The notes below the pieces were generated by a model. That model was given only the letters and a program-made list of their open reading frames with translations, made no database searches and was not told where the DNA came from. Below are positions 1 to 10,258 of a stretch of DNA of 64,000 bases, piece by piece (position 1 is the stretch's first letter; each line of letters starts with the position of its first letter). The stretch is taken from the NCBI GenBank assembly GCA_963576735.1, contig OY755176.1, positions 17,221,423 to 17,285,422 on the forward strand, in the 5' to 3' direction. The DNA comes from Bedellia somnulentella (lineage: Eukaryota; Arthropoda; Insecta; Lepidoptera; Bedelliidae). A program made the position numbers and the translations under genes.

Positions 1-34
1 TGTATGCAACAAAATGTTTAAATAAAGTGTTTAG

Positions 35-200
35 CTGTGTAATGTCGGCTTAGAATAGCACTACCCCATTTCTTTCAGCAAGAGGCGACTAACGGTATTG
101 GGGCTTTTAAGGGATTTTTGAGCGATGTGGTTGGAGACCCATCACCAACAACCTTTATTTCTCCATCTTTTCCCCACGCAACTTCCAAAAGTGGCTGAGT
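35..200 (+). mobile_element. SINE-A copy, 3' truncated
   Basis: It begins CTGTGTAATGTCGGCTTAG and follows the SINE-A consensus through the GGAGACCCATCACC block and the CCAAAAGTGGCTGAG box. It stops before the terminal hairpin and the TATG tail. A short AAAT run (about 221-236) separates it from the LINE-C piece. Confidence 0.8.
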
Positions 201-239
201 TTGGTTGTTTGAGTGGTTTAAATAAATAAATAAATATTT

Positions 240-393
240 AGAGAATGTGCTTAGACATGCGTCCGAAGTGTGAATAATAAAAGGACATTGTTCTGGAATA
301 TTGATTAATGTAGACAATGGCTCAGAGGTTGGCCAGGATTGTATAGAATGATGAGTCTCTGCCAACATCAAATATGAACTAATGGCGTGAGTA
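240..393 (+). pseudogene. LINE-C 3' fragment (C-terminal ORF remnant and tail)
   Basis: One frame reads VLRHASEV, one stop, then IIKGHCSGILINVDN and SEV. This aligns with the LINE-C C-terminus seen at 54942-55172 (VLKKAGVRRMKKNRACM, then DVNEAREV). It is followed by the shared tail GTCTCTGCCAAC...ATGGCGTGAGTA. The tail stops at TA 392-393, where the mariner end begins, so mariner appears to have inserted into the tail. It carries several stop codons and is non-functional. The match is weak residue by residue but runs in register for about 40 codons. Confidence 0.6.
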
Positions 394-1240
394 CGAGGGC
401 GGGTCAATAAGTCCGTGACTTTTGGAATAAAACACAGATTTTTTGATAAAAAAATAATTTTTATTTTTCAACGTAGTCTCCCTTGAGCTCTATACACTTT
501 GTCCATCGCTTCTCCAATTTTTTATCCATTCCAAAAAAAATGATTTGTCGAGGTCCTCAAAATAGGCTTTTGTTTGCGAGATGACTTCATCATTGGAGTC
601 AAATCTTTTTCCACCTAGCCATTTCTTCAGGTTTGGGAACAAGTTGTAGTCGCTCGGAGCCAAATCTGGAGAATAGGGCGGACGAGGGAGTAATTCATAG
701 CCCAATTCATGGATTTTTGCCATGGCAACTGCATATGTGTGCACCCTTGCATTGTCTTGGTGGAAAATAACTTTTTTCTTGCCCAAATGAGGTCGGTTTC
801 TTTTCAAATCGTCATTGAATCGGTCCAATAAGTTGGCATAATATTCCCCATTGATTGTTCTTCCCTTTTGTAGGTGGTCAATGTGGATTATCCCGCGTGC
901 ATCCCACAAAACCGTCGCCATAACATTATTGGCTGACAAACCCACCTTGGCCTTCTTTGGCGCCGATTCACCCTTAGAAACCCACTGTTTTGACTGTTGT
1001 TTGGTCTCTGGTGTGTTGTGATGGATCCATGTTTCGTCCACGGTTACAAAACGGCGCAAAAACTCCTCCATATTGCGATTAAACAACGCCAAACCTTCCT
1101 GTGAAGTTGTTACACGATTGCGTTTGTGGTCGACTGTAAGCAAACGCGGCACCCATCTTGCGGAAAGCTTTCTCATGCCCAAGTGATCATTCAAAATTGT
1201 AACTGGAATATGTACAACTCGATCCTTAATTTCTCAAGGG
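394..1240 (-). mobile_element. Mariner-like DNA transposon, truncated
   Basis: The 3' end is visible: a terminal repeat starting CGAGGGCGGGTCAATAAGTC lies next to a TA dinucleotide (392-393), the usual mariner target. The coding remnant is at 461-1198. The opposite end, with the first terminal repeat and the DNA-binding half, is missing; homology fades near 1200-1240. With one terminal repeat and half a transposase this copy cannot move by itself. Confidence 0.85.
461..1198 (-). pseudogene. Mariner transposase C-terminal two-thirds, frameshifted
   Basis: This is the catalytic part of a Tc1/mariner DDE transposase. Residue numbers count from the first visible residue at 1194. The first Asp is D53 in VTVDETWIHH, the second D147 in IFHQDNARVH, the third D182 in YSPDLAPSDYNLFP. 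The 34 residues between the last two give the mariner D,D34D signature. HLGMRKLSARWVPRLLT matches the interdomain linker. The N-terminal helix-turn-helix is absent. An A/T homopolymer near 533-541 shifts the frame, so the open frame ends at 490; in the shifted frame the mariner-type end GDYVEK and its stop lie at 461-463. Inactive copy. Confidence 0.9.
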
Positions 1241-1403
1241 GATATAAAATGGACAAATAATCATGAGTACTGTGTTGCAATATAACTAATTAGTGCACAT
1301 GTCATACATAATAAATACATCCGGCTTGGAGCAGCATAGTCAGCATAGGTGCCTTATAGTCTAAGATCTCGCTGCATGGATCTGCAGGTATCTGTTTATT
1401 TGA

Positions 1404-2268
1404 TGAAAATACATTTTTATGAACGATAATTGTTAGTAGAATAGGGTACAGCAGGGTTGCCTATCAAAATTTGGCCACTATTAGGTTTAATTATTTTTTT
1501 TATAATAATATATTTTTTCAAAATTGCATTTATATGTTTTTTGGGTGAATCCAAGGTCATTTAAAAAAAATGATAAAAGAAATAGAAATAAAAATGGTTG
1601 CCAGATCTCAGTCGGCCGCAATCTTTGGTTTTCCAGGGGTGAACAAGTGTATTATTGTTTATTATTCACACTTACGTGTTTTTAGTTGCATCATATATGA
1701 AATTAAAGTTAATACATTTCTCGACACGAAAAACCCTGAGGGGTTGCCTCAAAAATACATGCCGCAAGTACAGGGTTGCCATCATTTAAAGTTATGTCTT
1801 CCATTCTAGATGACTGTGAAAAAGAGACAGAATACGCGCGCTACTTTGGGTTGTAAAGAAAAATATGAAAATTATATTTACTTTTATTTTAGTTATCCAC
1901 TGTAAAATAAAAAAATAAATATATGAGAAAATTTGATTAAAACAGGAAACTGAAAACCGTGTTTTATTAAAAAAATATCACTTTCTTTTCATAAAAGAAT
2001 GAGTCTTGAATAAATCTGTTTCCTAAACATCAACAAGCATGTCTAAATAATTATTTTGAAAATTTCAGTATGGTTTAATTTATATGTATTGGTCAATTGA
2101 GGTATTAAAATTTAATTCATTTCATTGAATGAAGATTTTCATAATAATCAAGTTGGATAAATATTGTACTTACATTGGACCAAACGATAACTTTGAAGAC
2201 AAAGATTTCACCGGTGAGAATAATTCTCCTGACGAAAACTTTTTTCAGATGAAATAATATAATAATAT
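1404..2268. other. No gene recognised
   Basis: AT-rich DNA. A 79-codon open frame at 1570-1809 has no recognisable motif and is probably chance. Confidence 0.6.
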
Positions 2269-2620
2269 GGGCAACCGTGATAGCCCAGTGGGTAGAACAC
2301 TCGGTTATCGTGCAAACGACTAGTGTTCAAATCCTGGGTCGGGCCTACACCAATTTGTCTTTTCTAAAGACATATGTGTGGTTAATTTATCATGGTTGTT
2401 AACGGTGAGGGAAAACATCGTGAGGAAACCCACATGGCTGAGTTGTACTTAGTGTATTCGTACAAAACGGCGATAGGCCTGCCCCCTATCACGTGAGTAC
2501 ACTGTCCATGCAAAACGTGGGTTCTCTGAACACCAGGTGACAAAGTCACGTGATGTTCAGAAGTATTAGTACCTCTGCCAACCCCTTCGGGGATATTCGG
2601 CGTAAACGTTTATGTTATGT
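2269..2620 (+). mobile_element. SINE-B, full length (tRNA-headed SINE)
   Basis: This copy defines the family. The head holds a Pol III A box (TAGCCCAGTGGG; other copies TAGCTCAATGG, a perfect match to TRGYNNANNGG) and a B box (GTTCAAATCC), spaced as in a tRNA gene. The unrelated body contains TTAACGGTGAGGGAAAACA and TCGTACAAAACGGCGATAGG. The 3' end is the shared module CTCTGCCAACCCC-TTC-GGGG...CGGCGTAAACG, then TTATGTTATG. Such elements are transcribed by Pol III and moved by a LINE's proteins. About 20 whole or partial copies lie in this window. Confidence 0.9.
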
Positions 2621-2778
2621 AAATAATATAAATAATCAAATAAACAGATACCTGCAGATCCATGCAGCGGGATCTTACACTATAGAGGAATCGGGGCTTA
2701 GACCCATCTTATTTTACATTCTTGACCCCAATTGACTTGCATGAGGCTATGGAAGTAGCTAAAGAGATTGCAATCTTA

Positions 2779-2822
2779 AACTCTGGCTATCCCTCTAGGA
2801 ATTTATAGCCGTGAGTATAACA
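2779..2822 (+). mobile_element. SINE-A 3'-end fragment
   Basis: Only the terminal hairpin region remains: CTCTGGCTATCCCTCTAGGA, then TTATAGCCGTGAGTAT. Confidence 0.7.
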
Positions 2823-4092
2823 TTTATATATCTATGTAAACTCATATACAACTTTTGAACCTTATACTGGGTTACACAAAAAAATAGGTTTTGTCTGATT
2901 CATAACATAGCCGTGCCTGATCTTAATAAAAAATGACCTATATTTATCTTTATTTTCTTTTGCCATGTTTGGGGTTTCGTTCTCAAAAAGAAACAGTTAT
3001 AGTTTCACCCTAATAAATAAAGGAAAGAAAAATTTCGACACAGGCGGGAATCGAACCCGCGACCCCGACTGTGTCGAAAAAAAATTTTTCTTTCCTTTAT
3101 TTATTAGTAATAATCCCCACATGAGGTTTTCATGAACAAAAAGATTTATAATAGTTTCACCCTGTTGTCATCTTTGTCTGTCTGTGTGCCCTCAGCGTAG
3201 CTCGTAGACTCTTGGATTTAGAATAGAAAGTTGTCCTTTGGTATGATTATACAAAATTATAGAGCCAAAAAAGAGGCATAATAAAAATATGAAAGCAATA
3301 GTGTTAGGGCATCTACCCTTAATTAGAAAGTTTTTGTTCATGAAATTAGCAGTATCTCGTTAATATTAGTATCTACCCTTAAGGTTACGAACACATTTGT
3401 TTGATTTTAGAATCGATACTTTCAGAATATCATGTGAAATAACATTACCTAGATATACTAGTCACGTCTGTGCAGGTCTTTCAAACTTGTTATATAAAGA
3501 ATTCAACTCCAAGATATTTTACTCACAATCACAATATTCCTTTTACGATAGCCTGCAAACGTGTGCTGGCTGGTTTATGAGGCTGGCTATTGTACCTTCG
3601 TAACGATGACATTGAGGTTAAGTTAGATCCATAAAAATATAATGGCTATACTACGAAACTTACTCTTTAGTTGATGGCAAAATGATGATGGTTTGAGAAC
3701 GCAGAGTTCTGACATATGACTGCATATTCTGCGTTTTTCTTTTTGTTGTCGGTTGATAATCACCTGAAGATGGTGTTATTGTGAATCTACTAGGTTTTGA
3801 TGCCATAATATATAGTTAGGTAGGGTAAGCTTAATGCATATTTTTCATCGCTTTTTCAATATTGGCGGGATGGTTTCAGCAAGGAGAATTAGTTCTATGA
3901 ATAACTTGCATTTTTTATTTAATCGCACTTCTTTGTCTTCACTCTAGTTTTCAATAATTAGCCGCAAAAATCAACCATGACTAATATATATATATAAATT
4001 TCAGACGTAAGTTGCAAGGAAACCGTTAGTCTCATTTAGGTTACCCAACCAATTCTAAAAATATTTCTTTATTAAAATAATTCTATATCACT
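2823..4092. other. AT-rich, no gene; one hairpin repeat
   Basis: Apart from the hairpin at 3013-3108 I see no gene. A 68-codon frame at 3397-3603 has no recognisable motif. Confidence 0.55.
3013..3108. repeat. Near-perfect hairpin enclosing a tRNA T-arm-like sequence
   Basis: TAATAAATAAAGGAAAGAAA is repeated inverted at the far end, and both arms run inward to TTCGACAC/GTGTCGAA. Between them is CGGGAATCGAACCCGCGACC, whose complement contains a strong B box (GGTTCGATTCCCG). Flanking DNA (ATAATCCCCACATGAGG) recurs inverted near 38590. It looks like two opposed pieces of a tRNA-related SINE. No acceptor stem is present, so it is not a tRNA gene. Confidence 0.6.
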
Positions 4093-4205
4093 ATGAATGA
4101 GTATGAAGAACAAAAGACCTTGTATGAAGAGATTAATGGGTGTGAACGAAGCTAGAGAGGTTTGCCGGGGTCGTACAAAGTGCGGTGAGTATATGTATGT
4201 ATGTA
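4093..4205 (+). pseudogene. LINE-C 3' fragment with internal deletion
   Basis: One frame reads MSMKNKRPCMKRLMGVNEAR then EVCRGRTK, matching the LINE-C C-terminus. About 40 bp covering the SIVSAY-stop region and the stem are missing. The sequence then resumes at GGTGAGTATATGTATGTATG, the terminal tail. Confidence 0.7.
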
Positions 4206-4451
4206 TTATCGCTATCTCAACGCATATACCTTCATCTCTACCAACCATAGCTTAAGACTACCTAGAATTGAATAGGGTCACACACTCATAGTTCAACACG
4301 CAGCTGGCCATGTGTTGGTTAACATACATTAACTAATACTACAGTAATAGTAACTGGGCTTGACAGCTTTGCATACGCTCCAAAGCATGGAATTATCTCA
4401 TATTTCGGTAAATCAAGCGATTTGCAGTAACCTAAGAAATTAATGTTGACG

Positions 4452-5222
4452 GGAATATCATATGTATTCGTACAAAGCGGCGAATAGTTTGTAGCATATC
4501 ATGTTGAAGCGGCTTATTCCGATTATCCACCCTAAAAAATCCTCCCTAATTAGGATATTCGGAAACGCATGTCCGATTATCCACCCTGAACGGGGTGGAT
4601 AATTGGAATTCATAATAAAATGTTTCTTCCGATTTTTTACCCCAAGTACAGTCATTCACAGAAACATACTCAAAACCTGGTCCAAGAAACTTCAACAGAG
4701 ATATACATACCTACTTTCCTACTTACAGTCTGAATAAAATTATCCTGGTGGAAAGTTTTAATTTAATATTTATTGTTAAACGAAAAACTTAAGTAATCTT
4801 AAAAAAAAATAAAAAATTGCAGGTAAGCACCTGTAGATTTGGGTGAAAACCATTTAAATTGACTGTTGTGACAAATGAAACCATAACAAGAAAGAAACTC
4901 GTAACAAAAAATAACAAAATTAAAACTTAGGGTCTTTTCACCACTGACACACAATAAATAATAATTTACATGTTCCTGTAAAGGCCTGTTCGTAGGCAGG
5001 GTAGAAAATCGGAAGAAACATTTTATTATGAATTCCGATTATCCACCCCGTTCAGGGTGGATAATCGGACATGCGTTTCCGAATATCCGACTTAGGGAGG
5101 ATTTTTTAGGGTGGATAATCGGAATAAGCCGTTGAAGCACTGCCCAAGCAATACGTGGGTGCTCTAAACACCATGTGACATATGTCATGTGATTTTCAGA
5201 AGTATTAGTACTTAAAGCGGAT
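4452..5222 (+). mobile_element. SINE-B fragment split by a MITE
   Basis: The left part (4452-4509, TGTATTCGTACAAAGCGGCG) and right part (5132-5222, CACTGCCCAAGCAATACGTG through TCAGAAGTATTAGTAC) are consecutive in the SINE-B consensus. They are separated by the element at 4510-5131. Head and 3' tail are missing. Confidence 0.75.
4510..5131. mobile_element. 622-bp fold-back MITE with about 135-bp inverted ends
   Basis: It begins CGGCTTATTCCGATTATCCA and ends with the reverse complement. The inverted arms extend to about 4645 and from about 4998. Each arm also contains a shorter internal palindrome (GATTATCCACCCTGAAC...GGGTGGATAAT), so GGATAATCGG-type motifs repeat several times. TTGAAG flanks both sides (4504-4509, 5132-5137), and the interrupted SINE-B confirms the insertion. 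The centre has no ORF, so it is non-autonomous. I cannot name the superfamily; a 6-bp duplication excludes Tc1/mariner. Confidence 0.8.
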
Positions 5223-6010
5223 TTACGAAGATTTAGCACCATCTAGACAAGGGCTTTGATATTAAATAAGACTTATACATGAGTTCTTAAATCTATAATC
5301 CTGTCTAGTACAACTTACGTGTAAAAATTATGGACTTGTCTACAACTCAAATATTAAATCTACTTTTTATCTTTTCTATGTGTAATAATTAAAAAAATGT
5401 GGAAACAAACTGATTAAATATTATAAGACAGCTAGAAATTTATTAAATACAAAATAATACATAAAACCTTGCGAAAGTATTTCCAAATTTTTAAAAAAAA
5501 TACAATTAAAGCGACAAAATTGGTTCCAAATTTCGAAACACAAAGAAACCGTACAAAGTCATCACAACAAATATTACCATGCGGAAACTCCGTCAAACTT
5601 TTCAAAAAAATATACACGAAGTTACCCAAACTCCCTTTACGACTCTTTAACAAAGTTTCTGACAAAACCTAGAAAGTTTAACAAAATTTCTAAACCGGGA
5701 CTAAACAAACATTGATATTATGCTTGATAAACTCTTTTTTTACATCTCTTTCACTTTATATGGGATGGAAGAGAGAAAATATTCCATTTAATTTTTTTGG
5801 GCGATCTTGCTATTTCAATTATATAAATAATATATTTATTGAAGCAATAGCCATGAAGATTTATATGTAGAATGTTTTGCTACTTATTTTTTGAAACCCA
5901 TTTTCCAGACACAAATTCCATTTGCCGAACCATACCTTAAAAGCCAAATTAAAATCGCTTCGTGTGCCACCCACGGGAAAATTTGAGGTAGTAGTACTAT
6001 ATTTGATGTG
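5223..6010. other. No gene recognised
   Basis: AT-rich. The two opposed frames of 67-77 codons at 5432-5672 have no recognisable motifs. Confidence 0.6.
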
Positions 6011-6259
6011 CCGTGTAGTGCCGGCTTAGAATAACACTACCCCATTTCTACCCGTGGGTGATCGTAAGAGGCGACTAAGGGTATAGGGGCTTTTTAAGTG
6101 ATTTTTGGGCGATGTGGTTGGAGACCCGTCGCCAAAAACGTTTATTATTATCATCTTTTCCTCAATCAACTTCCAAAAGTGGCTGACGAATTTATCATTC
6201 CAAAGCTCTGGCTACCCCGTTAAGGGATTTATAGCCGTGAGTAAATGTATGTATGTAGT
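6011..6259 (+). mobile_element. SINE-A, full length
   Basis: It runs from CCGTGTAGTGCCGGC to ATAGCCGTGAGTAAATGTATG. It belongs to the subfamily with CCCGTGGGTGATCGTAAGAG and CCGTTAAGGGA in the hairpin, shared with 9486-9733, 25565-25869 and 25945-26190. Confidence 0.85.
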
Positions 6260-7549
6260 ACTATTCAGACCGAGAATACAAATACACAAACAGCAATAAA
6301 TATTCATTTATTAATTAATTTCGATATTTACCCTTTAATGAAGGAGACAACCGAGTAAAGTTAGGTCCACAACTTAAAAATAATAATTTACAACAAACCT
6401 TTAGATAAGTGCCATACGAAAATAAACGTATGTACAAAAACCATTTTTCACGTTTATTGCGCCTCTGAATAATTCTCCCCATTATTCACAGTTCGACACA
6501 AAGCAACACAATTTGTATAGAAATATCCACACAGGTGTTCAAAGAAAGTTTCCGGAGTTGTATCACAAAGTAAATATATAGCTGTGAGTACACATTCGTG
6601 TTATTGTGACAGTATGATGAATGGAGGGATGATCCCATTGGTCTGGCACATCTACCAACATCTATCACACTCTGAGACGTAAACGTTAAAGGTTTAAGGT
6701 TGAGAAGTTTGTTTTTTCAAAGTCGTATGTGACTGACATTAAATGTTTGGTGTTGTTTCGTGAATCGCCATTTAGGCTGGTGGAAACTTACAGAATAATA
6801 ATTTCTGCTTATGGTGGTCAAATGAGACAGTATAATAGTTTAATAACCAAATATAATTAAAATAACCTTGTTTTAAGAAATTGCTGTGATTGATTGGCTC
6901 TTCAACACTGGATTAATTTGTAATAATTAATGTTGTTATACCCTTTGTTGAATGCATTAAATGATTCAGTATTGACAACTAACAATATCTGAAGCTTATT
7001 AAAAATCGGTTATCGATGTAGTTGAAATCATCAATCGGTCATTGTGGCTGTTAAATTGTCCGTTCTGAATGTCTGACTTCCTCTTCATGGGGTTGTAGCT
7101 GTGGGTTAGTATTATGTGAGGTAGTTTAGTACGGTAATGTATATTTAAAGAGAAACAATAGTGATAGGAATAAAATTCAATATGACCTGAAAAAATATGG
7201 ATACCTATTTACCAGTTAAATACATAATCACTTTGTTTCTCCTAAATTAACCAAACAAGTATTACCAAAATCACTCGTATAAAAAACAAAAACAATATCG
7301 CAAAGAAAATCGGTAGTATCATTTATAGAGCGGCAACCATAACCGGAAGTCGCCATCTTTGCCGCCGTCGCAATATCCGCCGACTGATAGCAAATACGGC
7401 GCGGCGGGATTTCTAGATGCTTTTATTCCGGTTTGGCGGGATTCAGTTATCGGTTTATGTTACATTTACATACTGATAATTCATTGAGATTGCCAAAAAA
7501 TGCAATTTATTTAATCATATAATTATTTCAAAAATATAACATATCATAA
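6260..7549. other. No gene; GC-rich patch near 7320-7450
   Basis: Mostly AT-rich. The patch at about 7320-7450 is rich in CG (GCCGCCGTCGCAATATCC, ACGGCGCGGCGGGATT) and carries inverted ACCGGAA/TTCCGGT motifs. No ORF or splice signal stands out. Confidence 0.5.
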
Positions 7550-7718
7550 TAACATAAACGTTCACGCCGAATATCCCCGAAGGGGTTGGCAGAGGTACTA
7601 ATACTTCTGAACATCACGTGACTTTGTCACCTGATGTTCAGAGTACCCACGTTTTGCATGGACAGTGTAATCACGTGATAGGGGGCAGGCTTATCGCCGT
7701 TTTGTACGAATTTACATA
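7550..7718 (-). mobile_element. SINE-B 3' half
   Basis: It reads ATAACATAAACGTTCACGCC through GGCTTATCGCCGTTTTGTAC. The tRNA-like head is absent (5' truncation). Confidence 0.85.
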
Positions 7719-7814
7719 ATATCCTGAGATTGTGAACCTATAACATGTTAGACTCCAACTAAAATTAATCAATATTTAATTTATGTTTTTCAGATGTTCA
7801 GTGAATCAACTTAT

Positions 7815-8400
7815 TTATAACCCCAAAGTCGTAACAGTAGTCAGTTTAATATACTTTTCGTGAAAATTTGTCATTTATTGTTCTTCTTAGTCATTTATTG
7901 TTCTTCTTAGTCATTTATTGTTCTTCTTAGTCATTTATTGTTCTTCTTAGTCATTTATTGTTCTTCTTAGTCCAGTGTACCGATCTTAGAAAAAGCGAAC
8001 CCACTATGGCCTTTTACGAATACACTGTCCAAAATTAAATCAGCCATGTGGCTCCAGTGTTTGATAATTTATATTATTTTATTTTATTTATGAAATTTTA
8101 TGTTATTTCACCCTTTATCCAGACATGCCGTTTCTCATGTTGAGGTGTTCCACATCAACTAAGAACAGCGTTACCATAAATAAATAAATATATTCATAAT
8201 TATCTACTTCTAAAACTTTTTACGTAGTAGTTCCAGCGTATAACCCCAAAAGCGTAATACAGTTGTTAGTTTTTTGAATATTTGATTTGCGCGAAGTTTC
8301 AGCCAGTATTCTTTGAAGTACAGTGAAGTGTGCCCACATTCGAAAAGGCAAACCTATTTTCGTTTTGTACGAATACATTTCCCGGAATTAAGTCAGCTGT
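7815..8400 (+). repeat. Diverged direct duplication
   Basis: TTATAACCCCAAAGTCGTAA (7816) recurs as TATAACCCCAAAAGCGTAAT (8239). The downstream blocks TTTTACGAATACACTGTCC...AATTAAATCAGC and TTTTGTACGAATACATTTCC...AATTAAGTCAGC also match. The end of each unit resembles the SINE-B phrase TTTTGTACGAATACACTGTC. Only the first unit has the 20-bp array. Confidence 0.5.
7871..7970 (+). repeat. Tandem repeat, 5 x 20 bp, perfect
   Basis: TCATTTATTGTTCTTCTTAG occurs five times head to tail without a mismatch. There are no spacers, so it is not a CRISPR. Confidence 0.97.
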
Positions 8401-8933
8401 TTTCTATATTTTAGAAAATGAACAAAGCTGGATCGCGATTCAGAGTTTGAACAAATGTCTAAATTAATCCGCTTTTCTATACCTTACTATCAAGGTCAAC
8501 CTGCGACAAATACATTATCAAAAAGGGAATCTTATTTATTTTACACGAATAATTCAGAAGACTGGGGCAACGTTATCACCGAGAAAAATGAAGCATTTGG
8601 TACTGAATGCTGCCGGTAATTTATTTTCACCCAACAACCCCTTTCATCTCGTGTTTTGTTTCGGATTACCTGAGGCCCTTCCTCGTAAAAGGCTTAGTAA
8701 AACCAATTAAATTAATGAATAGAAACTCAGAGCCTCCTTGTTCCATCGACGAAATTGTTCTGATTTATTTTAAGATTATTTGTCATTTACATTAACTAAA
8801 TTTTAAGAATAATTTTAGCAATATTATTTATAGAATAGTTTAAAGTTTATTTGGAAGTAAAGAAATGTAATGTAACGCAGACAGTTTGTAACACAATTTT
8901 TGTGTATCAAACATCTATACATTTCAGTGATTT
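8401..8933. other. No gene recognised
   Basis: AT-rich. The 62-codon frame at 8607-8795 resembles nothing I know. Confidence 0.55.
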
Positions 8934-9335
8934 ACACTAATGGGAGGTTTTCCTTTTTTTCTTTTTTTCTTCTTCCCTGTTCTCAGGATAGATGGCGCCA
9001 GACTTGCTATGTTACTGGTAGGAACGGAACGTAACATCGTTTTTTACACTTGGATGTAATGATATCGTAAAACGGAACGTACATCAGTTTAAGCCAAGAT
9101 AGCTCAAAAGTAAATAAACAAAGACGGTACTTATATTTAACATTCTTTTTGTTGTTTTTACTCGCCAAAAAGTTACTCTATGGTGCTGTGACACATGTTT
9201 TTAACGTTGACATTGGCGAAATTATTGTGTGGCGAAATTGTGTGGTAAGTAACGTAGTTACATCAACGCCATCTACAGAGCTCTAGGAAACTATGTTGTT
9301 TTTTTATTTCTCAAAAAGAAAACCTCTCATTGGCG
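8934..9335. mobile_element. Possible 0.4-kb MITE
   Basis: The ends AATGGGAGGTTTTCCTTTTT (about 8939) and the complement of AAAAAGAAAACCTCTCATTG (about 9313) are imperfect inverted repeats of about 20 bp. Subterminal TAGATGGCGC (8989-8998) is mirrored as CGCCATCTA near 9267. No ORF; target duplication unclear. Confidence 0.4.
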
Positions 9336-9361
9336 TTTGGTCAACGTTTTGACATCTTCAT

Positions 9362-9445
9362 CTTGTTTCTGAATACCAGGTTACAAAAATGACATTTGGT
9401 GCTCAGAAGAGTTAGAATCTCTACCATTCCTTCAGTGATATGCGG
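9362..9445 (+). mobile_element. Degenerate SINE-B fragment
   Basis: TCTGAATACCAGGTTACAAA, then GTGCTCAGAAGAGTTAG, match the SINE-B body. The hairpin has decayed. Confidence 0.45.
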
Positions 9446-9485
9446 CATGCGTATTAACTTTGAGATTAATTCATTTAGGTGACAT

Positions 9486-9733
9486 TCATACATACATATA
9501 CTCACGGCTATAAATCCCTTAACGGGGTAGCCAGAGCTTTGGAATGAAAAATTCCTCAGCCACTTTTGGAAGTTGATTGGGAAAAGATGGTTATAATAAA
9601 TGTTTTTGGTGACGGGTCTCCAAGCACATCGCCCAAAAATCACTTAAAAGCCCCCTATACCCTTCACCTCTTATGATCTGATCACCCACGGGTAGAAATG
9701 GGGTAGTGTTATTCTAAGCCGACACTACACGGC
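9486..9733 (-). mobile_element. SINE-A, full length
   Basis: CATACATACATATACTCACG through GCCGACACTACACGGCA. Confidence 0.85.
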
Positions 9734-10030
9734 AATTATATATTTAGGTAACAACTCACTTATTTTCAAAATAATTACAAGTTCTGCTAACCTGCAATCG
9801 TGCATATATCTAGTTTAGCATTGCGAATAGTAATAGTGAAGTAGACTATCTCTTTTGATATAGTACAGCAACGCTTTGCACAGATGAGATCGCATGCCAC
9901 ATAGAATTTGTAGAGCTCATTAAGCTGGCGCCAGGGACGGGTTCAGTGTTAAATTTTTCATTCACTTAAGAGAAAATTTCATTCAAATGGTATAAAAGTT
10001 ATGGTTTTAGTTTTGTATTTTTTTTCTAAA

Positions 10031-10258
10031 CGTGTCGCGTAGTGCCAGCTTAGAATATCACTATCCTTTTCTACCCATGGGTGTCGTAAGAGGTGACTAA
10101 GGATATAGGGCTTGTTTAAGTGGTATTTTAGGTAACGACTACAATACTTTACCACCAAAGATACTTTATTTCTACCATCTTGTCCCCTATCAACTTCCAA
10201 TTGTGGCTGAATAGCTTCCAGCTCTGAAGTTCTGGCTACCCCTTTTTGGGATTTATGA
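10031..10258 (+). mobile_element. SINE-A, diverged
   Basis: It has the 5' block GTAGTGCCAGCTTAGAATAT and the hairpin GGCTACCCCTTTTTGGGA. It shares CCATCTTGTCCCCTATCAAC with the copies at 18146, 61216 and 62907, which marks an older subfamily. Confidence 0.75.

Larger units (their letters stand above)
1356..2684. repeat. Pair of 49-bp inverted repeats 1.23 kb apart
   Basis: The arm at 1356-1403 is the reverse complement of 2636-2684 with about two mismatches (core CAGATACCTGCAGATCCATG). A shorter relative (GCAGCGGGATCTTA) is at 33920-33941. The arms may be the ends of one DNA element or two opposed copies of a short repeat. Between them I see no gene, only AT-rich DNA and the SINE-B at 2269-2620. 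Confidence 0.6.

Noticed and set aside
7320..7450. CpG-rich patch as a promoter
   Set aside because: GC content alone; no TATA/Inr arrangement, ORF or splice site beside it that I could support.
7871..7970. CRISPR-like array
   Set aside because: The 20-bp units are contiguous with no spacers, in a eukaryotic setting; it is a simple tandem repeat.
9341..9643. Open frames reading MIFGRC(A/G)WRP... (also at 25653 and 25901)
   Set aside because: They are translations of SINE-A consensus sequence repeated in several copies, not genes.
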